A DNA stretch of 64,000 bases from contig NZ_JZDQ02000031.1 of assembly GCF_000960475.2 (NCBI RefSeq), positions 1-64,000 of the forward strand, in the 5' to 3' direction. Shown piece after piece: positions 33,405-43,554 of the stretch (position 1 is its first letter; every line of letters begins with the position of its first letter). The position numbers and the translations under genes are program-made. This stretch comes from Nocardioides luteus. GTDB lineage: Bacteria; Actinomycetota; Actinomycetes; Propionibacteriales; Nocardioidaceae. The notes under the pieces were generated by a model. That model saw only the letters and a program-made list of their open reading frames with translations, was not told where the DNA came from and did not search any database.

Positions 33405-34955
33405 ATGAAGATGACGACCCTCCTCGGGGGAGCGGCGGTCGCCGCCGGCGTGGTCGCCGCTCGCGACCTGACCCAGCGCAAGCACGCGATCCTGCGGAAC
33501 TTCCCGGTGATCGGGCATGCGCGCTACCTGATGGAGAAGATCGGACCGGAGCTGCGGCAGTACATCGTGGCCGACAACGACGAGGAGCGGCCCTTCAGCC
33601 GCGACCAGCGGCGTTGGGTCTATGCCTCGGCCAAGGGGCAGAACAACTACTTCGGCTTCGGCACCGACAACGACATCGAGCATGCGCAGGGCCACATCCA
33701 CATCAAGCACCGTACGTTCGCCGATGCCCTGCCCGACGACCACGACCCGGCCGCCGAGCTGCCGTCGGCGAAGGTGCTCGGCGGTCCGCGCGGGCGCGCG
33801 AAGGCGTTCCGGCCGGCGTCGGTCGTCAACATCTCGGCGATGTCGTTCGGGTCGTTGTCCGGTCCGGCGATCACGGCGCTCAACCGGGGTGCCAAGCGGG
33901 CCGGAGCGATGCACAACAGCGGCGAGGGCGGCATCTCCTCCTACCACCTCGAGGGTGGTGCGGATCTGGTGATGCAGATCGGCACGGCGTACTTCGGGTG
34001 CCGGAACGCCGACGGCACCTTCTCGATCGACCGGCTGAAGGAGCGGGTCGCCACCGCGCCGGTCAAGGCGATCGAGATCAAGCTCTCCCAGGGTGCGAAG
34101 CCGGGGCTCGGCGGGCTGCTGCCGGCCGCCAAGGTGACCCCGGAGATCGCCGAGATCCGTGGCATCGAGGTCGGCAAGGACTGCGCGTCCCCCTCCCGGC
34201 ACTCGGCCTTCCACGACGTCGACTCGATGCTCGACTTCGTCGAGATGATCGCCGCCGAGACCGGGCTGCCGGTCGGCATCAAGTCGGCGGTCGGCGAGAT
34301 GGAGTTCTGGCAGGAGCTCGCCGGCACGATGCGGTCGGGGGAGCGGGGCGTCGACTTCATCACCGTCGACGGCAGCGAGGGCGGCACCGGCGCGGCGCCG
34401 CTGATCTTCTCCGACGCGGTCGCGATGCCCTACCGGATCGGCTTCTCGCGCGTCTACGGCACCTTCGCCGAGCTCGGCCTGACCGACGCGGTCACCTTCA
34501 TCGGATCGGCCAAGCTCGGTCTGCCGGAGAACGCCGCCGTCGCCTTCGCGCTCGGCGCCGACATGGTCAACGTCGGCCGCGAGGCGATGATGTCGATCGG
34601 CTGCATCCAGGCACAGAAGTGCCACGAGGACACCTGCCCCACCGGCGTCGCGACCCAGAACAAGTGGCTCTCCGGTGGCCTCGACCCGATGGACAAGGGC
34701 GACCGCTGCGCCAGCTATCTCAGGACCCTGCGCCGGGAGCTGATGAAGGTCTCCGCCGCCGTCGGCGTCGCCCACCCGGGCCTGATCACGCCGCACGACA
34801 TCGAGGTCATGAACGGCGACTACGAGTCACGCACCCTCGCCGGCGTCTACGGCTACAAGGACCACTGGGGTGCCCTCGGCCCCGAGGTGACCAGCCAGCT
34901 CCTCGACGTCGTGCACCCGCACCGCACGTTCAACGAGAAGCCGACCACCGCCTGA
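33405..34955 (+). CDS. FMN-binding glutamate synthase family protein
   Basis: 516-residue stand-alone GltS-like protein. The N-terminal hydrophobic helix (LLGGAAVAAGVVAA) suggests membrane attachment. The FMN/2-oxoglutarate domain covers SAMSFGSLSGPAITALNRGA, GEGGISSYHL, the KLSQGAKPGLGG segment and DGSEGGTGAAP. The cysteine cluster CIQAQKCHEDTCPTG matches the 3Fe-4S binding region of GltB. It lacks the glutamine amidotransferase and GXGXG domains, so it is not a complete glutamate synthase; the true reaction is unknown. ATG 33405. Confidence 0.9.
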   Translation: MKMTTLLGGAAVAAGVVAARDLTQRKHAILRNFPVIGHARYLMEKIGPELRQYIVADNDEERPFSRDQRRWVYASAKGQNNYFGFGTDNDIEHAQGHIHIKHRTFADALPDDHDPAAELPSAKVLGGPRGRAKAFRPASVVNISAMSFGSLSGPAITALNRGAKRAGAMHNSGEGGISSYHLEGGADLVMQIGTAYFGCRNADGTFSIDRLKERVATAPVKAIEIKLSQGAKPGLGGLLPAAKVTPEIAEIRGIEVGKDCASPSRHSAFHDVDSMLDFVEMIAAETGLPVGIKSAVGEMEFWQELAGTMRSGERGVDFITVDGSEGGTGAAPLIFSDAVAMPYRIGFSRVYGTFAELGLTDAVTFIGSAKLGLPENAAVAFALGADMVNVGREAMMSIGCIQAQKCHEDTCPTGVATQNKWLSGGLDPMDKGDRCASYLRTLRRELMKVSAAVGVAHPGLITPHDIEVMNGDYESRTLAGVYGYKDHWGALGPEVTSQLLDVVHPHRTFNEKPTTA

Positions 34956-34957
34956 GC

Positions 34958-35053
34958 GCCGAGGCGTCACGTACGTCGGTCGAGCCGTCACTCGCGTCGG
35001 CCGAGTGGGCACCCAGGTGCCCACTCGGCCGACGCAGCTGACGTCTCGCCGAG
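34958..35053. repeat. Repeat array B between convergent genes
   Basis: GCCGAGGCGTCACGTACGTCG (34958-34978) is followed by a second direct copy (34979-34999), a near-perfect 30-bp palindrome centred at about 35014 (GCCGAGTGGGCACC arm), and an inverted unit to 35053. The unit is clearly related to that of array A at 8863. It fills the convergent gap and could terminate both genes. Confidence 0.85.
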
Positions 35054-35058
35054 GGGGC

Positions 35059-36078
35059 TCACTCGCCGGCGTAGCGGGCGCCGATGGACTCGCGGATCAT
35101 GTCCATCTGGCGCATCAGGCTGAGGGTCTGGGAGTGGGGGACGAGCGGGGACTCCAGGAGGCCCTCGCGCAGGCACCGCTGGACCTCGGCGATCTCGTTG
35201 CCGTAGCCGGCGCCGATGACGGGCTCGTCGCCGACGATCTCGACGGGCTCGTCGCCGTTGGCGGGCTTGAAGACCGCCGAGGACGGGTGGTGGAAGTCGG
35301 TCAGCTCGATCCGGCCCTGGTCGGTGGCGATGGCGGCCGCGCGGGAGGAGTAGGAGGTGACCGAGGAGACCATGGTGGAGAGCTCGTTGCCGGCGTACTT
35401 CCCGGTCATCACCAGATCGAGGTCGAAGGTGCCGCCGTCGGCGCCCGTGCCGATGTTGGCCTGAGCGGTCAGCGACCGGGCCTCGCCGAAGAGCAGGTGG
35501 GCGAAGGTGAGCGGGTAGATGCCCATGTCGAGCAGCGCGCTGGCGCCGAGAGCGGGGTCGAGGAGGCGCTGGTGCCGCTCGGGGTCGGCGACGAAGCCGA
35601 GCTCGGCGTGTACGTGGCGGGGGTGCCCGAAGCGGCCCGACCTCACGTCGGCGACGAGGCGCCGGATGATCGGGTTGGTGGCCATCCACATGGCCTCCAT
35701 GAGGAACAGGTTCTTGGAGGTGGCCAGGTCGACCATGGTCTGGGAGTCGGCGGCGTTGAGCGTCAGCGCCTTCTCGCACAGCACGTGCTTGCCGGCCTCC
35801 AGCACGAGGGTGGCGTGCTCGAGGTGGTGGGAGTGGGGGGAGGCGATGTAGACGACGTCGACGTCCTCGTCGGCGGCCAGCTCCTCGTAGGAGCCGTGCG
35901 CGCGGACCGGGCTGGTGGCGGCGTACTCCTTCGCGAACGTCTCTGCGGACTCCGTGCTCCGTGAGCCGACGGCCACGAGTTGACCGTCGGGGACGAGCAT
36001 CAGATCGGTGGCGAGGGAGTGGGCGATCCGGCCGGTGCCGAGAATTCCCCACCTGATCGGGTCAGAGTTGGTGGTCAC
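35059..36078 (-). CDS. Gfo/Idh/MocA family oxidoreductase
   Basis: 339-residue NAD(P)-dependent dehydrogenase. The Rossmann segment WGILGTGRIAHSLATDL, the catalytic-lysine motif CEKALTLNAADS and the C-terminal beta-sheet domain (LLDMGIYPLTFAHLLFG) are present. It resembles dihydrodiol dehydrogenase and anhydrofructose reductase-like members, but the substrate is undetermined. GTG start at 36076-36078. otsA lies upstream in the same direction with a 41-bp gap; joint expression is possible. Confidence 0.9.
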   Translation of the reverse strand: MTTNSDPIRWGILGTGRIAHSLATDLMLVPDGQLVAVGSRSTESAETFAKEYAATSPVRAHGSYEELAADEDVDVVYIASPHSHHLEHATLVLEAGKHVLCEKALTLNAADSQTMVDLATSKNLFLMEAMWMATNPIIRRLVADVRSGRFGHPRHVHAELGFVADPERHQRLLDPALGASALLDMGIYPLTFAHLLFGEARSLTAQANIGTGADGGTFDLDLVMTGKYAGNELSTMVSSVTSYSSRAAAIATDQGRIELTDFHHPSSAVFKPANGDEPVEIVGDEPVIGAGYGNEIAEVQRCLREGLLESPLVPHSQTLSLMRQMDMIRESIGARYAGE

Positions 36079-36119
36079 GCGTCGACTCTAGCCACCTGAG
36101 CAGGGTCGGTGCTTCGCGG

Positions 36120-37604
36120 TTAGTGGCTGTTGGGCGGAAGGACGCTCTTGTTGTGGTTGCCCGGCACCGCGGCGAGCTCCTCGAGGAAGGTGTCGGCCCA
36201 GTGGCGTACGTCCCTGGCAGCGACCTGCTTGCGCATCGCCCTCATCCGGCGGGTGAGCTCCTTGGGCTCGGCCTCGTAGGCCTCGAGCAGCGCGGCCTTC
36301 ATCCCGTTGATGTCGTAGGGGTTCACGAGCCAGGCCTGACGCAGCTCCTCGGCGGCGCCGGCGAACTCGGAGAGCACGAGCGCGCCGTCGTCCTCGTAGC
36401 GGCAGGCGACGTACTCCTTGGCGACCAGGTTCATCCCGTCGCGGTAGGGGGTGACGACCATGATGTCGGCGGCACGGTAGAGCGCGGCCATCTCGGCGCG
36501 GGGGAGCGACGTGTGGAGGTAGGAGATCGCCGGGCGGCCGATGCGGCCGAGGTCGCCGTTGAGTCGGCCGACGAGGCGGTCGATGTCGTCGCGGAGCTTG
36601 CGGTACTGCTCGACGCGCTCGCGGGACGGCACCGCGACCTGGACGAAGATGACGTCCTCGACGTCGAGCTTGGTGTCGCGCAGCAGCTCGCCGAAGGCGC
36701 GCAGCCTGGCGTAGATGCCCTTGGTGTAGTCGAGCCGGTCGACGCCGAGCATGATCTTCTTCGGGTCGCCGAGCTGCTGGCGGATCTCCTTGGCGCGCTG
36801 GTTGACGCTCTCGTCGTGGGCCATCTCGTCGAAGCCGATGAAGTCGATCGAGATCGGGAACGCGGCCGCGTGCACGGTGCGTCCGTCGGGGAGATAGACC
36901 AGGTCGCGGTGGGTCTTGTGGCCGACGCGCTGGCGCACCAGACGGACGAAGTTCTGCGCCGCCTGGGGGAGCTGGAAGCCGACCAGGTCGGCGCCGAGGA
37001 GGCCCTCGAGGAGCTGCCGGCGCCAGGGGACCTGCTGGAAGAGCTCGGCCGGCGGGAACGGGATGTGCAGGTAGAAGCCGATGCGCAGGTCGGGGCGGAG
37101 CTCGCGCAGCATCTGCGGGACCAGCTGGAGCTGGTAGTCCTGCACCCAGACGGTGGCGCTCTTGGCGGCGACCTCGGCGCACTTCTCGGCGAACCTCTTG
37201 TTGACGCGCTGATAGCCGTCCCACCATTCCCGGTGGAACTCCGGCTTGGCGACGACGTCGTGGTAGAGCGGCCACAGGGTGCCGTTGGAGAAGCCCTCGT
37301 AGTGCTCCTCGATGTCCTGGGCGCTCATCGTCATCGGCAGCAGATGGAGGCCGTCGTCCTCGAACGGCTCGAGCTCCTCGTCGGTGCCGCCGGGCCAGCC
37401 GATCCAGACGCCGTCGTTGGCCCGCAGGACCGGTTCGAGGGCACTGACCAGGCCCCCTGGGGAGCGGCGCCACGCCTTCGTGCCGTCCGGCATCTCCACT
37501 CGATCGACGGGGAGCCGATTGGCCACGATTACCAGGTCAGCCTGCACATCTCCGACTGTAACGGACCGGATCAGGGTTCGGTGCGCTGTCGTTCCACTCG
37601 CCAT
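36120..37604 (-). CDS. otsA: Alpha,alpha-trehalose-phosphate synthase (UDP-forming)
   Basis: About 494-residue GT20 enzyme that makes trehalose 6-phosphate from UDP-glucose and glucose 6-phosphate. Motifs include VIVANRLPVDR, VWVQDYQLQLVPQ, RIGFYLHIPFPP, the GVDRLDYTKGI phosphate site and RDGMNLVAKEYVAC. The start is uncertain: ATG 37604 is used; GTG 37547 (12 nt before the conserved start) lacks proper Shine-Dalgarno spacing. otsB lies 1 kb away on the other strand, across the divergent DUF3263 and LytR_C genes. Confidence 0.95.
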   Translation of the reverse strand: MASGTTAHRTLIRSVTVGDVQADLVIVANRLPVDRVEMPDGTKAWRRSPGGLVSALEPVLRANDGVWIGWPGGTDEELEPFEDDGLHLLPMTMSAQDIEEHYEGFSNGTLWPLYHDVVAKPEFHREWWDGYQRVNKRFAEKCAEVAAKSATVWVQDYQLQLVPQMLRELRPDLRIGFYLHIPFPPAELFQQVPWRRQLLEGLLGADLVGFQLPQAAQNFVRLVRQRVGHKTHRDLVYLPDGRTVHAAAFPISIDFIGFDEMAHDESVNQRAKEIRQQLGDPKKIMLGVDRLDYTKGIYARLRAFGELLRDTKLDVEDVIFVQVAVPSRERVEQYRKLRDDIDRLVGRLNGDLGRIGRPAISYLHTSLPRAEMAALYRAADIMVVTPYRDGMNLVAKEYVACRYEDDGALVLSEFAGAAEELRQAWLVNPYDINGMKAALLEAYEAEPKELTRRMRAMRKQVAARDVRHWADTFLEELAAVPGNHNKSVLPPNSH

Positions 37605-37717
37605 TTCCCGGGTTCGGCCCGAATACCTGTCGAGTAACACGCCGGAGGGTGAACCACAGCCGTGTAGTTCGGCGGGTTAGTCTGTGGTCAGATGCTGACG
37701 ACACCGGGGGACGAGGA

Positions 37718-38014
37718 ATGAGCGCTGTCAACGTGCAGGTCACAGGCCCAGGCGAGGACCCCTCCAGCCTCAGCGAGCGCGACAAGCAGATCCTTGACTT
37801 CGAGCGCCAGTGGTGGAAGTACGCCGGGGCCAAGGAAGCTGCCGTGCGCGAGGCGTTCAACATGTCCGCCACCCGTTACTACCAGGTGCTCAACGCGCTG
37901 ATCGACAAGCCGGAGGCCCTCGAGGCCGACCCGCTGCTGGTACGCCGCCTGCGACGGCTCCGCGCGGCCCGTCAGCGTCAGCGCTCGGCGAGACGGCTGG
38001 GCTTCGAGGTCTGA
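37718..38014 (+). CDS. DUF3263 domain-containing protein
   Basis: 98-residue small actinobacterial protein with the core ILDFERQWWKYAGAKEAAVREAF, followed by a helix-turn-helix-like segment (MSATRYYQVLNALIDKPEAL) and an Arg-rich C-terminus. Function unknown; DNA binding is plausible from the basic tail. ATG 37718 has GACGAGGA upstream. Its stop abuts the next ATG (38015) with no gap, so it is coupled to the LytR_C protein, a frequent actinobacterial pair. Confidence 0.9.
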   Translation: MSAVNVQVTGPGEDPSSLSERDKQILDFERQWWKYAGAKEAAVREAFNMSATRYYQVLNALIDKPEALEADPLLVRRLRRLRAARQRQRSARRLGFEV

Positions 38015-38536
38015 ATGACCGGCTGCGTACGTCCTTCGAAGGGTGAGCGTGGCGTCGCGCTCCCCACACCTGTCATCGCGCTGAGCGTGGTGGCTGTCGT
38101 TCTCGCCGTGCTCGTCTTCTGGTTCACCGGCGGTGACGGAGACGGCGGGGACGAGAAGATCGCGCAGGCCGGCGGCACCCCGTCGTCCTCGGCGTCCGCG
38201 TCGCCGAAGGCCGCCAAGGCCGAGGAGAAGAAGCCGGCCAAGGCCGCACCCTCGCCCGTCGACCGGGCCAAGGTCAGCGTCGAGGTCTACAACCAGTCGA
38301 ACGTCGTCGGCCTCGCCGGTGACGTGGCGGCGAAGGCCACCACGGTCGGCTGGAACGTCGTCGGTGAGGACAACTGGATGGGTTCCGTCCCGGAGAACAC
38401 CGTCTACTACCCGAGCGGGATGAAGCGCGAGGGTCAGCAGCTGGCCGACGACCTCGGCATCAAACGTACCCATCTGTCGATCGAGGGCTCGATGAAGGGC
38501 GACCGGCTGACGGTGATCCTGACCGGGGCTCTCTGA
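38015..38536 (+). CDS. LytR C-terminal domain-containing membrane protein
   Basis: 173-residue protein with one transmembrane helix (residues about 19-40), an Ala/Lys/Ser/Pro-rich linker and a LytR_C domain from about residue 88 (VSVEVYNQSNVVGLAGDVAAK, then VYYPSGMKREGQQLADDLG). The domain is extracytoplasmic and found with cell-wall attachment enzymes; it has no catalytic residues. It is translated directly after the DUF3263 protein, and otsB follows 92 bp later. Confidence 0.9.
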   Translation: MTGCVRPSKGERGVALPTPVIALSVVAVVLAVLVFWFTGGDGDGGDEKIAQAGGTPSSSASASPKAAKAEEKKPAKAAPSPVDRAKVSVEVYNQSNVVGLAGDVAAKATTVGWNVVGEDNWMGSVPENTVYYPSGMKREGQQLADDLGIKRTHLSIEGSMKGDRLTVILTGAL

Positions 38537-38627
38537 GCCGTCCCGGCCGTTTCCGACCGTGTGTGATCTGTCGCACGCTCGCACCTCCCGATCGGCCCCG
38601 CCGTGGCCGTCATGCCAGAGTTGAGGC

Positions 38628-39482
38628 ATGGCCGAACTCCAGCCGGATGAGACTGCCGGAGAGCAGAAGTACGCCGCGGTCGCGGCTGTCGCCGCCGAGG
38701 CCCTCGTGGGTCTCGACTTCGACGGGACGCTCTCGCCGATCGTCGAGGATCCGGCCTCGGCCCGGATCCATCCGGACGCGGCCTCGGCACTGATCGCACT
38801 CGCGGCCCGGGTGAAGGCGATCGCCATCGTCACCGGCCGCCCGGCGGGACAGGTCGTCGAGCTCGGCGGGCTGGCGGCGATCGCCGACGCGCTCGCGGAG
38901 CTGGGCAAGGAGCTGTATGTCTTCGGGCAGTACGGCAACCAGCGCTGGAGCGGCTCGGATCGTGTCGTCGTCGGCCCGCCGCCGCCCGAGGGCCTGGCCG
39001 CCTTCGAGGCGGCCCTGCCCGACGTGCTCGCCGAGCATGGGGCGAGCGAGGCCTACATCGAGGAGAAGGGCCTGGCCGTCGGCGTCCACACCCGCCGGTT
39101 CCCCGACCCCGACGAGCTCACCGCGCGCCTGCTCCCGCCGCTGACCGAGCTGGCCGCCGAGCACGGGCTGATGATCGAGCCCGGCAAGCAGGTCATCGAG
39201 GTGCGCGCCCCCGGCATGCACAAAGGTCTTGCGATCGAGACGCTGATCGCGGAGGTCTCGCCCGGCGCGATCCTCTTCGGCGGTGACGACCTGGGTGACA
39301 TCGAGGCGTTCGAGGCCGTCAAGGCCTGGGGAAAGACCACCGGGTCGCCGACCCTCCTGGTCTACTCCCACGCCGGCGCCGACCGGGGTCCGCTCGCCGG
39401 GCTGGCCGACATCGAGGTCGCCGGGCCCGACGGTGTGCTGGGGCTGCTGCGGCGGCTGACGGACGAGGCTGCTGCGGGCTGA
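38628..39482 (+). CDS. otsB: Trehalose-phosphatase
   Basis: 284-residue HAD-superfamily phosphatase that dephosphorylates trehalose 6-phosphate. The nucleophile motif LDFDGTLSPI, the TGRP segment (motif II), GQYGNQRW and the acidic motif FGGDDLGDIEAFEAV are present. ATG 38628. With otsA (36120-37604, opposite strand) it completes the OtsAB route to the osmoprotectant trehalose. A hairpin array follows, before lon. Confidence 0.95.
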   Translation: MAELQPDETAGEQKYAAVAAVAAEALVGLDFDGTLSPIVEDPASARIHPDAASALIALAARVKAIAIVTGRPAGQVVELGGLAAIADALAELGKELYVFGQYGNQRWSGSDRVVVGPPPPEGLAAFEAALPDVLAEHGASEAYIEEKGLAVGVHTRRFPDPDELTARLLPPLTELAAEHGLMIEPGKQVIEVRAPGMHKGLAIETLIAEVSPGAILFGGDDLGDIEAFEAVKAWGKTTGSPTLLVYSHAGADRGPLAGLADIEVAGPDGVLGLLRRLTDEAAAG

Positions 39483-39496
39483 GCGGGCTGAGCGGG

Positions 39497-39571
39497 GGTG
39501 TAACACGTCGTTCGTAGGACTACTCGCCCTATCTGAACGACCGGATAGTCGGTGTAACAGCGTGTTACACC
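39497..39571 (+). repeat. Array F / otsB terminator hairpin
   Basis: GGTGTAACACG at 39497-39507 has a direct partial copy GGTGTAACA at 39551-39559 and an exact inverted copy at 39561-39571. GGTGTAACA-GCG-TGTTACACC (39551-39571) is a compact hairpin. The layout is direct, direct, inverted, as in the other arrays. It probably ends otsB transcription. Confidence 0.75.
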
Positions 39572-39607
39572 AGGCGCCGTCCGCTCACAGCGAACACGAT
39601 AACCGGA

Positions 39608-39634
39608 GGGAACATCCGGTTGCTCCCAGAAGTT
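39608..39634 (+). promoter_or_regulatory. Sigma-R/sigma-H type promoter of lon
   Basis: GGGAAC at 39608-39613 and GTT at 39632-39634 are exactly 18 nt apart, matching GGGAAY-N18-GTT. The -10 GTT is the first part of the HAIR element. Confidence 0.7.
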
Positions 39635-39652
39635 GAGCCAGTATCACTCAAC
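39632..39652 (+). promoter_or_regulatory. HAIR element (HspR operator) before lon
   Basis: GTTGAGC-N7-ACTCAAC closely matches the HspR-associated inverted repeat CTTGAGT-N7-ACTCAAG. It overlaps the -10 region and ends 18 nt before the start codon, so repressor binding would block the promoter. As I recall, lon belongs to the HspR regulon in Streptomyces. Confidence 0.88.
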
Positions 39653-39670
39653 TTTTCTAGGAGGGTCCGC

Positions 39671-41995
<2,325 letters not shown>

Positions 41996-42012
41996 CCGGA
42001 TCGTTCCGCATG

Positions 42013-42047
42013 CTGCCCGCTTGATGCCTCGTGCATCGAGCGGGCAG
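42013..42047 (+). terminator. lon terminator hairpin
   Basis: CTGCCCGCTTGATGC at 42013-42027 pairs with GCATCGAGCGGGCAG at 42033-42047 (15-bp stem, one mismatch) around a 5-nt loop. There is no T-run. It sits 17 nt upstream of the next start codon, so it could instead influence that gene. Confidence 0.75.
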
Positions 42048-42063
42048 CTCGCACACTGGAGTC

Positions 42064-42615
42064 ATGAGCAACCGAGCCCTTCTCGTCATCGACATCCAGG
42101 AATCCTTCCGCCAGCTGCCCACGTGGGGACAGACCCTCCACCCCGACATCGCCGAGCGCGCCGACCGGTTGGTGACCCTTGCGCGTGCCACCGGCGACCT
42201 CGTCGTCTGGGTGCTGCACACCGAGCCCGGTAGCGGCGGCGCCTTCGACCCGACCTCGGGTCATGTGCGCTACCTCGACGGCCTCAGTGGCCCGCAGGAC
42301 GGTGATGTCGAGGTGCGCAAGACCTCGCACAACGCCTTCACCACGACGAACCTGCAGCAGGTGCTGACCGAGCACGGGGTGACCGAGCTCGTGGTGTGCG
42401 GGATCCGCGCCGAGCAGTGCGTCGAGACCACCGCCCGGATCGGCTCCGACCTCGGCTACCGGGTCACCTACGTCGCCGACGCGGTCTCCACCGAGCCGCT
42501 GGGTGGGCTGTCGGCGGAGGAGATCGTCGAGCGTACGAAACTCGTGCTCAGCGGCAGGTTCGCCGAGATCGCCACCATCGCCGAGCTGGAGGCTGTGGCA
42601 ACATCTGCGGCGTGA
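42064..42615 (+). CDS. Isochorismatase family cysteine hydrolase
   Basis: 183-residue cysteine hydrolase. The triad residues are visible: Asp in LLVIDIQESF, Lys in EVRKTSHNAF and the nucleophile Cys in CGIRAEQCVETTAR. Family members hydrolyse amides such as nicotinamide or N-carbamoyl compounds, or isochorismate; the substrate here is unknown. ATG 42064. Its stop overlaps the GTG start of the GlxA-type regulator (GTGA), a coupling that suggests the regulator senses its substrate or product. Confidence 0.9.
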   Translation: MSNRALLVIDIQESFRQLPTWGQTLHPDIAERADRLVTLARATGDLVVWVLHTEPGSGGAFDPTSGHVRYLDGLSGPQDGDVEVRKTSHNAFTTTNLQQVLTEHGVTELVVCGIRAEQCVETTARIGSDLGYRVTYVADAVSTEPLGGLSAEEIVERTKLVLSGRFAEIATIAELEAVATSAA

Positions 42616-43523
42616 GCAAGGTCGTCTTCGTGCTGCTGCCCGGCGTACATCTGCTCGACCTCGCCGGGCCGGCACAGGCCTTCCACACCGCGGGCAACCT
42701 GGGCCATCCCTACGACCTCACCTACATCGCGGGCGCCGAGCCGGGGGAGGTGCTCTCGGCCCAGGGCCTGCCCCTGGCAGCCGGCGGGGAGTGGCCCGAT
42801 CTCGATCCCGGCGATCTGCTCCTCGTCCCGGGCTGGAAGGCGGCGTACGACCTCGTCGCCGGCCCTCGACTCACCCCCGGGACCGCCGAGCGGCTACGTG
42901 CCCATCATGCGGCCGGGGGTGAGGTGGCGAGCGTCTGTGCCGGCGCCGACGCCCTCGGCCAGGCGGGACTCCTCGACGGTCGTCTCTGCACCACCCATCA
43001 CGATCTCCAGGACGCGCTGGCCAGGCGCTATCCGAAGGCGCGGGTGGTGCGGGACGTGCTCTTCACCAGCGATGACCGGATCGTGACGTCGGCCGGCATC
43101 GCCAGCGGCATCGACCTGAGCCTGCACCTGCTCGCGATGCGCCACGGGCCCGCGCTCGCGGCCCGGGTGGCGCGCGACATGGTCGTCTACGCGCGCCGCA
43201 ACGGCGACCAGCCGCAGGAGAGCGTCCTGCTGCGCCACCGGAACCATCTCGACGACACCGTCCACCATGTACAGGACGTCATCGACGCCCGGTTCGCCGA
43301 GCCGCTCCCGCTCTCCGGCCTGGCCGAGGGTGCGGGCGTGAGCGAGCGCACCCTGACCCGCGCCTTCGTACGCGCGACCGGGCTCACCCCGCTCCGCTAT
43401 CAGCAGGCGCTCCGCCGTGAGCGGGCCGACCACCTGCTCGCCGCCGGGACCACGATGGAGTCGGCTGCCCGGGCGGTGGGCTTCGACGACGCCCGGATGC
43501 TGCGCCGCCTCCGCGCCCGCTGA
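42612..43523 (+). CDS. GlxA family transcriptional regulator (DJ-1/PfpI plus AraC-type HTH)
   Basis: 303-residue regulator with a DJ-1/PfpI-like sensor (VVFVLLPGVHLLDLAGPAQA; the elbow reads SVCAGADALGQAGLLDG with Cys) and an AraC-type HTH from about residue 215 (PLSGLAEGAGVSERTLTRAF). The second HTH is slightly shortened, ending GFDDARMLRRLRAR. It is translationally coupled to the cysteine hydrolase. It is a second, divergent copy of the family found at 8999-9982 and probably controls its own hydrolase operon. Confidence 0.9.
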   Translation: MSKVVFVLLPGVHLLDLAGPAQAFHTAGNLGHPYDLTYIAGAEPGEVLSAQGLPLAAGGEWPDLDPGDLLLVPGWKAAYDLVAGPRLTPGTAERLRAHHAAGGEVASVCAGADALGQAGLLDGRLCTTHHDLQDALARRYPKARVVRDVLFTSDDRIVTSAGIASGIDLSLHLLAMRHGPALAARVARDMVVYARRNGDQPQESVLLRHRNHLDDTVHHVQDVIDARFAEPLPLSGLAEGAGVSERTLTRAFVRATGLTPLRYQQALRRERADHLLAAGTTMESAARAVGFDDARMLRRLRAR

Positions 43524-43554
43524 CGACCGCGCCCGCTGACCACGTTGGCTGAGG

